This document shows, piece by piece, positions 51,767 through 60,699 of a DNA stretch of 64,000 bases (within the stretch, counting starts at the first letter, position 1; each line of letters opens with the position of its first letter). The stretch spans positions 62,001 through 126,000 of the forward strand of contig NZ_JABBGC010000003.1 of assembly GCF_012927205.1 (NCBI RefSeq), in the 5' to 3' direction. The notes below the pieces were generated by a model, which was given only the letters and a program-made list of their open reading frames with translations, searched no databases and had not been told where the DNA came from. The position numbers and the translations under genes are program-made. The stretch is from Chitinophaga fulva (lineage in GTDB: Bacteria; Bacteroidota; Bacteroidia; Chitinophagales; Chitinophagaceae).

Positions 51767-52381
51767 ATGGCAATTAATCTCCAAAAAGGCCAACGTATCA
51801 GCCTCGAGAAAAGCAACGGTACTAAACTGCAAAATATCTGTGTAGGCATCAACTGGGGCGCCATCGAAAAGAAAGGCCTCTTCGGTATGTCCAAATCCAA
51901 AGAAGCGGTAGACCTGGACGGCAGCTGCGCCCTGTTCAACGAACAGAAACAGCTGCAGGAAGTAGTGTATTTCGGTAACCTGCGCTCCCAGGACGGTTCC
52001 ATCCGCCACAGCGGTGATGACCTGACCGGCGATATGAACGGCAACGATGGCCTGGACAACGAAGTGATCACCGTGGACCTCTCCCGCCTGAACCCGGGCG
52101 TGAACTACGTGGCTTTTGTGCTCAACAGCTTCCGTGGCCACGACTTCGGCACTATTCCGTTTGCTTCCATCCGCATATACGAAGGCACCCCTTCCCGTGT
52201 GAATGAAGTATTTGCCACCTACGACATTGCCAGCGGTCCCGGTTTTGCCGGTCACGTATCCATGGTAATGGGCGTATTTTACAAGAAAAACGGTGAATGG
52301 AAATTCAACGCCATCGGTGAACCCACCCGTGACAGTAAGTTGCAGGAAACCGTGGACACTGTGTCCAGGCAATACCTGTAG
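51767..52381 (+). CDS. TerD/TerX-family protein (plus-strand copy 2, longer variant)
   Basis: A 204-residue paralogue starting MAINLQKGQRISLEKSNGTK, then LQNICVGINWGAIEKKGLFG, an insertion not seen in copy 1. Metal-binding acidic clusters are VDLDGSCALF and GDDLTGDMNGNDGLDNEVIT. The C-terminus differs (GFAGHVSMVMGVFYKKNGEW), typical of the TerX/TerZ-like branch. It probably forms a heteromeric shell or complex with the other TerD copies. Gap to the TelA gene is 42 bp. Confidence 0.92.
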   Translation: MAINLQKGQRISLEKSNGTKLQNICVGINWGAIEKKGLFGMSKSKEAVDLDGSCALFNEQKQLQEVVYFGNLRSQDGSIRHSGDDLTGDMNGNDGLDNEVITVDLSRLNPGVNYVAFVLNSFRGHDFGTIPFASIRIYEGTPSRVNEVFATYDIASGPGFAGHVSMVMGVFYKKNGEWKFNAIGEPTRDSKLQETVDTVSRQYL

Positions 52382-52423
52382 TCCTTACCTTTGTAATGCT
52401 ATCACCATTAATCACGATACCTT

Positions 52424-53524
52424 ATGGAATCTAATCCAAATGTTACTGATCAGGCGCTTCCCGTGGTAAGACTGGACAAGGACGGCAATGCCGACCTTGC
52501 CCGCATTACCCCCCAGGAAACGCAGAAATATAATGAGCTCAATAAGTCGCTGGTCACCACCGACGTGAACTCTATCCTGAACTACGGCGCTGACGTACAA
52601 AGCTCCATGGAGCGCTACAGCAACGAGTTCCTGACCTCTGTGCGCACCTACAACGCCGGAGAAGTAGGTGGCCTGATCAATGAACTGCTCAGCGAACTGA
52701 ACTACATCGACGTGGATGAGCTCAACCCGGGCGGCCTGAAGGGCTTTCTCTCCAAAGTACCGTTCCTGAAAAAACTCGTTCTCGACGCGCAGAAACTCTT
52801 CCAGAAATATGATACCGTAGTGGCCAACATCGACAAGATCACCAACAAGATCAAAGCGGGCCGCATCAATTCCCTGAAAGACAACAGCTCCCTGCAAACC
52901 ATGTTCGACAGCAACGTCAACTACATTAAACAGATGGAAGACCTGATCATCTCCGGTCAACTGAAGTTTAATGAACTGACGCAGAAACTGGCCGAAATGG
53001 AAGCCAATGCCGGCAACTACAACGACTATGAAATTGCGGACCTTCGCGATTTCGTGGGCCGTCTGGATAAAAGGCTCGCAGACATGAAGATCGTACGTTT
53101 CATCATGCTGCAATCACTGGCGCAGATCCGGCTGGTACAGAACAACAACACCTCTATCGCCGAAAAAGCGCAGTCTATCATCTCCACTACCATCCCCGTA
53201 TGGAAAAACCAGCTTACCATCGCGGTAGCGCTGCAACGCCAGAAGGCCAACGTGGAAATGCAACGCAAAGTTTCCGATACCACCAATACCATCCTGCAGA
53301 AAAATGCAGACCTGCTCAAACAGAACAGTATCGAGGTGGCAAAAGAAAACGAAAAGACCGTGGTGTCTGTCGAAACACTGAAACGCACCACCCAGTCGCT
53401 GATCGAAACGTTGCATGAAGTGAAGAGAATTCATGACCAGGGCGCTGAAAGCCGTAAAGTACTCAACGGTGAACTGCAAAACCTGGAAACAGAGCTGAAG
53501 AAAAATGTAACTAACGTTCGCTAA
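52424..53524 (+). CDS. telA: TelA/KlaA toxic-anion resistance protein
   Basis: A 366-residue, almost wholly helical protein of the TelA family, with coiled-coil segments and family landmarks KVPFLKKLVLDAQKLFQKYDT, MEDLIISGQLKFNELTQ, IVRFIMLQSLAQIRLVQNNN and PVWKNQLTIAVALQRQKAN. TelA proteins accompany TerD proteins and are implicated in tellurite and cell-envelope stress tolerance. Length is usual for the family. It lies between the TerD pair and an unknown helical protein, all on one transcript. Confidence 0.92.
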   Translation: MESNPNVTDQALPVVRLDKDGNADLARITPQETQKYNELNKSLVTTDVNSILNYGADVQSSMERYSNEFLTSVRTYNAGEVGGLINELLSELNYIDVDELNPGGLKGFLSKVPFLKKLVLDAQKLFQKYDTVVANIDKITNKIKAGRINSLKDNSSLQTMFDSNVNYIKQMEDLIISGQLKFNELTQKLAEMEANAGNYNDYEIADLRDFVGRLDKRLADMKIVRFIMLQSLAQIRLVQNNNTSIAEKAQSIISTTIPVWKNQLTIAVALQRQKANVEMQRKVSDTTNTILQKNADLLKQNSIEVAKENEKTVVSVETLKRTTQSLIETLHEVKRIHDQGAESRKVLNGELQNLETELKKNVTNVR

Positions 53525-53537
53525 CCGTGTTTAGATA

Positions 53538-54500
53538 ATGGAGGATAACCTGGCGATTATATTAAATGACTCAAATAAAACCAACAGCAAACTACAGCTG
53601 CTGTCCGCTTTTTTTGAAGAAGAGATTATTTACAAAATATATCTCCGAAGCCAGGTTGTCCATAAGTTATTTGAAACCAACCCCGAACTGGATATCAATA
53701 AGCTGGAGCTGTTCCACCTGCAATACACCGCCTCTGCCATCGAGCTGCTGAGAAAAATCAAGGCTTCCAACGAAAGAAACGTCAGCCTGATCTACGACGA
53801 AATGCAGCTCAACAAAGAAATGATGGAGAAACTGAACAGCTCCGTCTTTTCTGAAAAAAACTACGATCTCGACAAACAGAAACAGGCACTGAAAATAAAC
53901 CTGTCGCTCCGCAGGCTGTACCAAACCCTGTCGGACAACACGGACGAATACCCGTTCTCCAAAAACATCAACACCTTCAGCAGCCGCTTCTCCCAGGATT
54001 TTTATTACGATATCTCCGCTGACCACATGATGGCCCTTATCCATTATGAGGCGGCAGACGTTTATAAAAACAATTACGCTACCATCCACAAAAAACTCAT
54101 GGGACTGCTGTGCAAACATGAGTTCCGCACAGAGTTCTTCTGTGGCCTCAAAACCGGCAGTATGATCGCGGAAGTGTACCGCTTCCTGGACGTTGACCGG
54201 CACTTCCTTTTCTTCCCTTCCAAAAACCTGTTTTTACTGTGTGACCTTTCCTCCATTCCGGACATAGACTGGACCAACTCCCTGTCTAAAAAGGCGAGGA
54301 TCATACAGGAAATGACCGATAAAAACGATCAGCTGGAAAGCAGGGCCAACATCCTGAAAACCGCCATCCCCGATAATGTCCGGGCCTTGCTGCAGGACTA
54401 TTATGATAAAATCTCCGAAGTAGACTTCCTCCAGAAAATCGGCAACTACGATGTGCAGACCAATATCCTGCGCACCATGCTCAACACCGATACCCTCTAA
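53538..54500 (+). CDS. Unknown helical protein, last gene of plus-strand ter operon
   Basis: A 320-residue soluble protein, helical by composition, with no signal peptide and no domain I can name. Two blocks stand out: FYYDISADHMMALIHYEAAD in the middle and FFPSKNLFLLCDLSSIPDID near residue 230. The C-terminus (PDNVRALLQDYYDKISEVDF) is a probable coiled coil. It follows telA by 13 bp and ends at the shared terminator. Its position makes it a ter accessory protein; its function is open. Confidence 0.82.
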   Translation: MEDNLAIILNDSNKTNSKLQLLSAFFEEEIIYKIYLRSQVVHKLFETNPELDINKLELFHLQYTASAIELLRKIKASNERNVSLIYDEMQLNKEMMEKLNSSVFSEKNYDLDKQKQALKINLSLRRLYQTLSDNTDEYPFSKNINTFSSRFSQDFYYDISADHMMALIHYEAADVYKNNYATIHKKLMGLLCKHEFRTEFFCGLKTGSMIAEVYRFLDVDRHFLFFPSKNLFLLCDLSSIPDIDWTNSLSKKARIIQEMTDKNDQLESRANILKTAIPDNVRALLQDYYDKISEVDFLQKIGNYDVQTNILRTMLNTDTL

Positions 54501-54540
54501 AAAAAATTGCATCAGCCCGAAGACCAATGCAATTTTTTAT
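54499..54540. terminator. Shared bidirectional terminator between the convergent ter operons
   Basis: AAAAAATTGCAT and ATGCAATTTTTT (12-bp stem, 14-nt loop) start at the stop codon of the plus operon. On both strands the stem ends in a T tract, so it serves both operons. Confidence 0.88.
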
Positions 54541-54563
54541 TTAGTTATTTTTTTATTTGGTTA

Positions 54564-55376
54564 TTATGCTTTCTTCTCGTCCAGCTGGGCGGTTGTGCCT
54601 CTTTTAGGCATGTTGAACAGCGCAGAAGTAATGATCGGCACTACAAACACGCCAACCGTGAGAATAGAAGTCCATACGTCAGCGATGTGGCTTTCGAGGA
54701 ATTTGGTCACCGGTGATTCGGTGTTGTAATGTTCCCACATGGACAGGGACAATTTCAGGCCCAGGATAGCGATCACGATATACGCAGCAGTTTCCAGGAA
54801 AGCGAATTTAGTCATCAGTCGTACGAAAGCCTGCGCCACAAAACGCATGGCGAGGATACCGATAAATACGCCGAGGCAAACCAGCAGGATGTTATCCGTG
54901 AAAGCTACCGCAGCAAAGATATTGTCGATAGAGAAAGCCATGTCCATCAGCTCCACCAGTGCCACTGTGGCCCAGAAGGGACCGATAGCGCCTACCGTCA
55001 TCTTGTACAGCCAGTTCTTTTCCTTGTCAATAGATTCATCTTCCTCTTCTTCAGCTGCCTTCGCCTTAGCACGTTTTTCTTTTGCCCAGCTGAACACCAG
55101 GTACAGCAGGTACAGGCCGCCTAATGCTTTAAGCCACCAGAACTGGATCAGGAAGGAAGCAAACAACATCGCAAGGCCACGGAACAAATAAGCGCCAAAG
55201 ATACCATACTTCAGTGCGCGGTCACGTTGTTTTTCAGGCAGGTCCATTACCATAGTGGCCAGTACCGCCGCGTTGTCAACGGAAAGCAAACTTTCGATGA
55301 TAATCAGGTTCCCCACCACAATCAGGGACGGGATGGGATTGTCAAGAATTTGTTGGAATAGTTCTGCAAAATTCAT
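54564..55376 (-). CDS. terC: TerC-family integral membrane protein
   Basis: A 270-residue protein with about seven hydrophobic segments and the two TerC motifs: ESLLSVDNAAVLATM near residue 30 and AFSIDNIFAAVAF near residue 140, each supplying the intramembrane acidic and Asn residues thought to bind metal. An acidic cytoplasmic loop (AAEEEEDESIDKEK) sits between them. TerC proteins anchor ter complexes and, in the broader family, export Mn2+. It is the last gene of the nine-gene minus operon, 23 bp after the kinase gene. Confidence 0.93.
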   Translation of the reverse strand: MNFAELFQQILDNPIPSLIVVGNLIIIESLLSVDNAAVLATMVMDLPEKQRDRALKYGIFGAYLFRGLAMLFASFLIQFWWLKALGGLYLLYLVFSWAKEKRAKAKAAEEEEDESIDKEKNWLYKMTVGAIGPFWATVALVELMDMAFSIDNIFAAVAFTDNILLVCLGVFIGILAMRFVAQAFVRLMTKFAFLETAAYIVIAILGLKLSLSMWEHYNTESPVTKFLESHIADVWTSILTVGVFVVPIITSALFNMPKRGTTAQLDEKKA

Positions 55377-55399
55377 TTCAGTGTGTTTTTTATAGGTAT

Positions 55400-56908
55400 T
55401 TATTTGTTCGCCATTGTGATGATCACTACCCTTCCGCCTTCTTCGCGGGAGAGCAGGAGTTTTTTACCATCGGTCAGTTCCACCATGGTGCCGGGTGGAA
55501 TTTCCTTGTCTTCCGTCAGGTCTTTCAGGGTCGCCAGTTTCTGGTTGACCAGCACCCATTTGTTCTGATGGAAAGTAAAATAACCGACGGGCACTTTCTG
55601 TTCCGGTGTCAGCCGCTCATTGCGGATAACGTTACGGTTGGCATGCCATTGAAACAGGTATTGATTATGGTAGACCATCAACCGGTGGTTTTCCGGTTTC
55701 CAGACGGTCGGTTTGAATTCATAATACAAATCCAGCACCGGCAATGTGCCTTTATGCGGCGTACCGCAGAACGGGCATTTTGGAGAGATGGTATTATCAA
55801 ACACATACCATTTCTGTTCGCAGGCCGGGTTGCTGCAAGGCTGCATCAGATCTGTGGTCTTCAGCAGCGCCTGTTCCCACATTTCCGCCGGCGGCCTGTT
55901 ATTGGGCTGATGCAGGCCGGTAATGAAGGCCTGGTCAAACAGCTCCTTCAGGTAAGGGCCGGTGATGGTGTAGGGTAGTTTTGTTACATCCGCCCAGGGC
56001 AGCTCTTTCGGGTTCAGCTGGTTCAGCTTAGGCCTGTTGGAGGCATCCTGCGGATGTTCGATGAACAGGGCTTTTTCGCCCATAGACAGCAGATCGTCTT
56101 TTTCCGTGTCGAGGTCATGTACCTTACCGCCTTTCAGCGGGTGCCGGTACAGCAGGTACATATAGATCATGACCGCCAGCGCGTGCAGGTCCGTCAGGCG
56201 GCTCGGCAGTTTACGATTGGCGTCTTTGACATCAAGATGTTTGGTGGCCAGTACTTCCGGCGCAATAAAATCGGCGGTGCCGATCACATCGGGCGGAAAC
56301 AGGCCGGGCACCACGAGGCCGTCTATGTCAATGATGGCGGCCGATTTGCTGACCGGGTCCACCAGCACGTTTTTATAAGACAGGTCGGAATGGGCCAGCC
56401 CTGCGGCATGCAGGCGTTTTACCCCCCTGGCGATATTGACGCCGATCTGGAAATAGCTCAGCCAGTTGCCCAGCTCAGCTTCGTCAAGACGCAGTGCAAA
56501 TTGTTTGTTCCTGAATTTGGGAGAAGCAAACCATTTGCCCTCTTTTTCTTTTCCTTTGATCAGATCATTGGAAGCGTATCCTTTTTTGAAAAAGAAATTC
56601 TGATTATAGCAGGGAACGATGAGCCCTACTTTTTTGCCCAGTTCCACCATGTCGGTCGGCCAGCAGTACAAATCCTTGTAGTAGTGGCCGCCTTCGCGGT
56701 TAAAGAAACTGTTATAGTATTCGGTCACAATTTTACGCAGCCGTTCGCGGGAGCTGAAATCCTGGTCATCCCGGTAGAACGCTACCACATAAGATTTATC
56801 GGGGCTGAAATACACATCTTTCATCCCGCCGCGCATAGGTTCGCCGTTATCAATATACTGATAAGACTTGCCTGCGTTAATGACGGAATGGACAGTTTTA
56901 GTGTTCAT
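55400..56908 (-). CDS. Ser/Thr protein kinase-like protein of the TerY-phosphorylation triad, with zinc ribbon
   Basis: A 502-residue protein. The kinase domain (residues about 20-340) shows VVAFYR for the ATP-anchoring strand, the catalytic loop AHSDLSYKNVLV, the metal-binding IDIDGLV in the DFG position and GTADFIAPEVL for the APE motif, so activity is likely. A C-terminal zinc ribbon follows: MQPCSNPACEQKW and CPFCGTPHKG. The last 100 residues are beta-rich and unassigned. Together with the PP2C phosphatase and the vWA-zinc-ribbon protein next to it, this makes the TerY-P triad described for ter systems, which would switch vWA partners by phosphorylation. Confidence 0.9.
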   Translation of the reverse strand: MNTKTVHSVINAGKSYQYIDNGEPMRGGMKDVYFSPDKSYVVAFYRDDQDFSSRERLRKIVTEYYNSFFNREGGHYYKDLYCWPTDMVELGKKVGLIVPCYNQNFFFKKGYASNDLIKGKEKEGKWFASPKFRNKQFALRLDEAELGNWLSYFQIGVNIARGVKRLHAAGLAHSDLSYKNVLVDPVSKSAAIIDIDGLVVPGLFPPDVIGTADFIAPEVLATKHLDVKDANRKLPSRLTDLHALAVMIYMYLLYRHPLKGGKVHDLDTEKDDLLSMGEKALFIEHPQDASNRPKLNQLNPKELPWADVTKLPYTITGPYLKELFDQAFITGLHQPNNRPPAEMWEQALLKTTDLMQPCSNPACEQKWYVFDNTISPKCPFCGTPHKGTLPVLDLYYEFKPTVWKPENHRLMVYHNQYLFQWHANRNVIRNERLTPEQKVPVGYFTFHQNKWVLVNQKLATLKDLTEDKEIPPGTMVELTDGKKLLLSREEGGRVVIITMANK

Positions 56909-56939
56909 GATGTTACGGTGTTACCTAATCAATATGCAA

Positions 56940-58337
56940 TTAACTGATGATCATCAGGGTCCTGTCGTCGTGATTACCGGGGCTCCAGAAATCCATCCAG
57001 GCAGACAGGCGGCCGGCGCTTTCCGGTGCGTGTGCGCCCAGTGGCAGAGCCACTTTTTCCGGGTTGTTGCCGTTCAGGTCATCCAGGAAGGCTTTCCACG
57101 TCTCTATTTTTTCGAGGTTAGCTTCCACCACAAATTTAGGATCGTAGATACCGTCGGTCATCAGCATGAGATAAGCGAAGTCCGGCACCAGTTTGAAACC
57201 GAAGCGGGTAGGGAATTTGTCGCTCGTAAAAATTTCAGGCATGGTAATGAACCGCGTGCCGCCTCCAAATTCTCCTACGTCAAGCCGGTTCATCAGGGTG
57301 ATAGCGGAACAGTCCTTGTTCAACAGCCCGATGGGGCAGTCTCCTACTCCAAAGCTCATGATGACATAGCCAAATGCATACTTTTTCAGCAGCACAAATA
57401 TAAGGGTGGAATGCAGATCTTTTATGGAAACCTGTTGAGCGGCAGCAAATTCTTCCAGTTTTTTATGAATGGAGAAAGCGGCCTTGCCCAGTGTATCATA
57501 CACCAGGCGGGTGATTCTCTTTTGTGTGTCGGTACCGGTACCAGCGGCGTGTTCCTGGAACAGCGCGTCGATATCTGCTATGGGAGCGGTTTTGAAGTAC
57601 TGCTCAAAATAATCGATAATGCCGGCGCAGGCCAGGCGGGAGCCTTCGCGGGAAATTTTAGCGCTGCCGGCGCCGTCGGATACGGCCAGCACGCTCCAGC
57701 CGGAAGGTTCCAGGTGCCGGAAAGCATAGTCGTCATCACGGAACGACCCTACGTTGGCGTGGGAGCGTCCCCGTTTGGAGGCGACGGTCACCCAACGATC
57801 GCCCAGCGGGGCAAACTCGGCCACATCATCTGCTTTCCAGAAAGGGCCGGCCATATCGCTGGGAATATTTTTCCAGAGCGAGCGGGGATCAGGATTGATC
57901 ACCAGCGGCAGCAGCTTCTCGTGGGGAGCAGCGTTAGCATCGCCGCCTGTGAGGCGGAACTGCAGCTTAAGCCGGATATCGCCGCTTTTCACCGGCGTGC
58001 CCTGTAGGATGCCGCTGGCGGCATCGTAACGCAGTCCGTATTCTTCCAGCCCTTCGATGGCTGTCCAGGTGATATCGGGCCACTGCCGGAAGTCGAGCGT
58101 AGCCTGGTAAGGCTTGCCCACCGTGGCATTGGGAATGGTGACGGTTTGCTGCTGGATATCCGCCAGCCTGTTTTTATACTGCCATATGTCCATGAGTCGT
58201 TGTTGGTTTTCCAGTATCTGCCGGGCCAGTAGCTGATGTTGTTCATCATCCACAAATGCGTCGAACAGCTGCTGTTTGCTGCCGGCGATCGTAATATTTT
58301 TAGCAGCAAATAGTTCGCGGATATATTTTTTTGACAT
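56940..58337 (-). CDS. PP2C-family phosphatase with N-terminal Ig-like (putative He_PIG) domain
   Basis: A 465-residue protein. Residues about 65-150 resemble a cadherin/He_PIG-type immunoglobulin fold: VGKPYQATLDF, YGLRYDAASGILQGTPVKSG, DIRLKLQF. Residues about 200-465 are the PP2C domain, with GRSHANVGSFRDDDYAF, LAVSDGAGSAKISREGS, LMTDGIYDPKF and DDRTLMII supplying the Asp metal ligands. There is no signal peptide, so the Ig-like module would be cytoplasmic. It reverses phosphorylation by the adjacent kinase. Gaps to its neighbours are 14 and 31 bp. Confidence 0.9.
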   Translation of the reverse strand: MSKKYIRELFAAKNITIAGSKQQLFDAFVDDEQHQLLARQILENQQRLMDIWQYKNRLADIQQQTVTIPNATVGKPYQATLDFRQWPDITWTAIEGLEEYGLRYDAASGILQGTPVKSGDIRLKLQFRLTGGDANAAPHEKLLPLVINPDPRSLWKNIPSDMAGPFWKADDVAEFAPLGDRWVTVASKRGRSHANVGSFRDDDYAFRHLEPSGWSVLAVSDGAGSAKISREGSRLACAGIIDYFEQYFKTAPIADIDALFQEHAAGTGTDTQKRITRLVYDTLGKAAFSIHKKLEEFAAAQQVSIKDLHSTLIFVLLKKYAFGYVIMSFGVGDCPIGLLNKDCSAITLMNRLDVGEFGGGTRFITMPEIFTSDKFPTRFGFKLVPDFAYLMLMTDGIYDPKFVVEANLEKIETWKAFLDDLNGNNPEKVALPLGAHAPESAGRLSAWMDFWSPGNHDDRTLMIIS

Positions 58338-58351
58338 GCTGTTGATTCCTT

Positions 58352-59407
58352 TTAGCCCTGAGCGCGGTTAACGTCGAATCCGCCTTCCCCGATGCCGTAA
58401 GTGCCTTTGTTGCCGCACCAGGGACAGGTACTGATATGTTCCTCGCCGATGCAGTGGATCTGACCGCATACGCACATGGCGAAAGCCACCTGGTTGCCGC
58501 AGCACGGGCAGGTAGGGCTGCCGATCAGTTCATCACTGTTGATGCGGGACGGGCCTGCGGTATCATCGGACAGTTCCTGGTAAGTGTTATCTACCTGGAA
58601 AGCGCCGACCAGTCGGTATGACAGGCGGTTGATGTCCAGTCCGTATATCTTTGCTTCTTCTTCGGAGCGGCGGTATTTCATCAGGTAATGCCGGTTCAAG
58701 TTCTGGCATTTGCCTACCAGCACCGCATAGTTGCTGTCCATGTAGGACTGTGGCGGAATGGGTTTGGTGAGGTCTACCTTGCTGAGGGTGTCGTCGCTGT
58801 ATATTTTAGCCAGTTCAAAGCCGGAGGCGTTTTTCTCGACGCTTTCGCTGCTGGTTTTGATCGAGTCTGTCACCCATTTGAAAAACTGTTTGTAGGCCGC
58901 GGCATTGCTGTTTTTGAAATGAATGATGTTTTCGGTGAGTTCTTTCAGTACATGCACGTCTGCTTCGTTGCCGAAAGAGATGGCCACCATATTGGCGGTG
59001 CGTTGCCAGTTCTGTTTCCATTCGGTGATGGCCGCGCGGGTATCATCAGTAGGCACACCGTCGGTGAACAGGAATACGATGGGTTTCCAGTCGCCTTTCT
59101 GTTCGTAGGTGGTTTTCACCTGGTTTTTGCGCAGCTCGTACATCAGGTGGCCAAGGCCTTTGCTGAGCGAGGTGCCGCCGCCGATGGGGAAACGGGGTGG
59201 GTAGAAATTGATGATCTCCTGCAAGGGTACCAGTGTTTTGGCCTGTCCTGCGAAAACGATAATAGAAACCCAAACGGTTTCAATAGCGTAGGGGTCAGCT
59301 TTGAGTGCCTGAATAATCTGTGACAGGCCTTCTTCCACCTGCTGTACCGGTTCTCCGACCATGGATTCGGAGACATCTATCAGAAAATAAATGGGGAGTC
59401 TTCTCAT
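58352..59407 (-). CDS. terY: TerY-type vWA protein with C-terminal zinc-ribbon domain
   Basis: A 351-residue protein. The vWA domain (1-200) has the MIDAS motif FLIDVSESMVGEP, with Thr in GGTSLSKGL and Asp in FTDGVPTDD. The C-terminal TerY-C part (after about residue 285) is a double zinc ribbon: SPTCPCCGNQVAFAMCVCGQ, then CIGEEHISTCPWCGNKG. This is the form of TerY that partners the kinase and the phosphatase in the TerY-P triad. Its ATG overlaps the stop of the AIM24-family gene (TAATG), indicating tight coupling. Confidence 0.93.
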   Translation of the reverse strand: MRRLPIYFLIDVSESMVGEPVQQVEEGLSQIIQALKADPYAIETVWVSIIVFAGQAKTLVPLQEIINFYPPRFPIGGGTSLSKGLGHLMYELRKNQVKTTYEQKGDWKPIVFLFTDGVPTDDTRAAITEWKQNWQRTANMVAISFGNEADVHVLKELTENIIHFKNSNAAAYKQFFKWVTDSIKTSSESVEKNASGFELAKIYSDDTLSKVDLTKPIPPQSYMDSNYAVLVGKCQNLNRHYLMKYRRSEEEAKIYGLDINRLSYRLVGAFQVDNTYQELSDDTAGPSRINSDELIGSPTCPCCGNQVAFAMCVCGQIHCIGEEHISTCPWCGNKGTYGIGEGGFDVNRAQG

Positions 59408-60036
59408 TATCTGAAGTTTACGGAGGTTACGTATACAGTGCCCGGTCCTGTGATTTTGAGCATGGAGAGCCCTTCTCCGCCGAGCATATTGCTGCCGGAG
59501 AAGTGTGACGACATCCTGTTTTGCATATCAGCATTCATACAGATAAAACTTTTTTCATCCACAAAAACCGTTTGACCGGCTGCGAGGTCCAGCGTGGTGG
59601 GCGTTCCCACCACATCGAGGAACACGGTGCAGTGGCCGGTGATTTTCTGCATAATGAGGCCGGTGCCACCGATCAGCGAGGTGAGGTTCAGCTTCGCGTC
59701 GATGTCCACTTTATCAGAGGAGGCCACATAATATCCGGCCCTGCAGATGATGCCACCGGAGATATTTTTCAGGTTGACAGGCAGCATGCCTACCCTGCCG
59801 GCGACCATTAATTTCTTCGGGTTAAGGTTGGTATTACACAGTTCTACCTGAAAAATACTTTCGCCGGTCAGTTTCCTTTTCAGTACGCCGGCGATGCCTT
59901 TATCAAATACGTTGATGGAAGAATGGATACCTTCTTCGTAATAGATCAGGGCTCCTTTCTCACAGTAAAATTTCTCGTTGTGGGTTAATTCTACCTGCAG
60001 GCTTTTGAAGTCGTGCCCTATAAGTTTTACGTTCAT
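59407..60036 (-). CDS. AIM24-family protein in the ter operon
   Basis: A 209-residue single-domain beta protein of the AIM24/TIGR00266 family (KFYCEKGALIYYEEGIHSSI, GESIFQVELCNT, GGTGLIMQKITGHCTVFLDV, TVFVDEKSFICMNADM). Members form trypsin-like double beta-folds; the yeast member works at the mitochondrial inner membrane, and bacterial members are poorly known. Insertion between vWA genes of a ter operon, with a 1-bp stop/start overlap to TerY, suggests it is a real component of this system. Gap from the upstream vWA gene is 10 bp. Confidence 0.88.
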   Translation of the reverse strand: MNVKLIGHDFKSLQVELTHNEKFYCEKGALIYYEEGIHSSINVFDKGIAGVLKRKLTGESIFQVELCNTNLNPKKLMVAGRVGMLPVNLKNISGGIICRAGYYVASSDKVDIDAKLNLTSLIGGTGLIMQKITGHCTVFLDVVGTPTTLDLAAGQTVFVDEKSFICMNADMQNRMSSHFSGSNMLGGEGLSMLKITGPGTVYVTSVNFR

Positions 60037-60046
60037 AAATTGTTGA

Positions 60047-60682
60047 TCAGATCACTAAATTCACTTCCTGGGGTGGCGGTGGCAGGGTTACCTGTGAGGT
60101 GGTGCCCATGCTTTTGTTGCCCTGTTCGATGGTATCGGACACCCATTTAAAGAACCGGCGCAGGGTGGCACTGTCTGCGGTATCGAGGTGCACCACCGTT
60201 TCGGTCAGTTCTTTCAGCATGTCGTTGTCGGCCGCTTTGCCGGCGGCGCATCCTACGATGGCGCCGAAGTTGAGGCCTTTTATTTTGGGGATCATCTCCC
60301 GGTAAAGTAATTGATCGGATGGTTTACCATCTGTAAAAATAAACAACAGGGGGCGCCAGTCTCCTTTCTGGGTGGGCGTTCCCCGTTGTACTTCATTGAC
60401 CACTTTACCATAGAGATATTCCAGTCCTTGTCCGGTATGGGTAGGTCCACTCTGCGGGCAGGTGATTTCGGGCAACTGGAAGCTCACCAGTTCGGTGAGC
60501 GGTACCAGTTCCTTTACTTCCCTGTCGAAGGTGATGATGCTGAGCCACAGGGAGTCCAGGGCATGGGCATCCATACGAAGGTTGTTGACCATCCCGCTCA
60601 GGGCATTGTTCAATGCCTGAATGGGTTCCCCATACATGGAACCGGAGGTGTCCAGCAGGAAATATACCGGTAGTCGTCGCAT
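60047..60682 (-). CDS. terY: TerY-type vWA protein (short form 1)
   Basis: A 211-residue stand-alone vWA domain with MIDAS FLLDTSGSMYGEP, the Thr site in SGPTHTGQGLEYL and Asp in FTDGKPSD. It has no zinc ribbon, only a proline-rich tail (TLPPPPQEVNLVI). It shares the operon with a second short vWA protein of equal length, 17 bp upstream. These may bind the TerD complex while the longer TerY contacts the kinase and phosphatase. Confidence 0.92.
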   Translation of the reverse strand: MRRLPVYFLLDTSGSMYGEPIQALNNALSGMVNNLRMDAHALDSLWLSIITFDREVKELVPLTELVSFQLPEITCPQSGPTHTGQGLEYLYGKVVNEVQRGTPTQKGDWRPLLFIFTDGKPSDQLLYREMIPKIKGLNFGAIVGCAAGKAADNDMLKELTETVVHLDTADSATLRRFFKWVSDTIEQGNKSMGTTSQVTLPPPPQEVNLVI

Positions 60683-60699
60683 ATCAGTACATTAAAGTC

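Noticed and set aside
56868..58007. 379-codon plus-strand frame antisense to the PP2C gene
   Set aside because: No domain, unusual Gly/Gln/His pattern, and the sense gene has all PP2C motifs.
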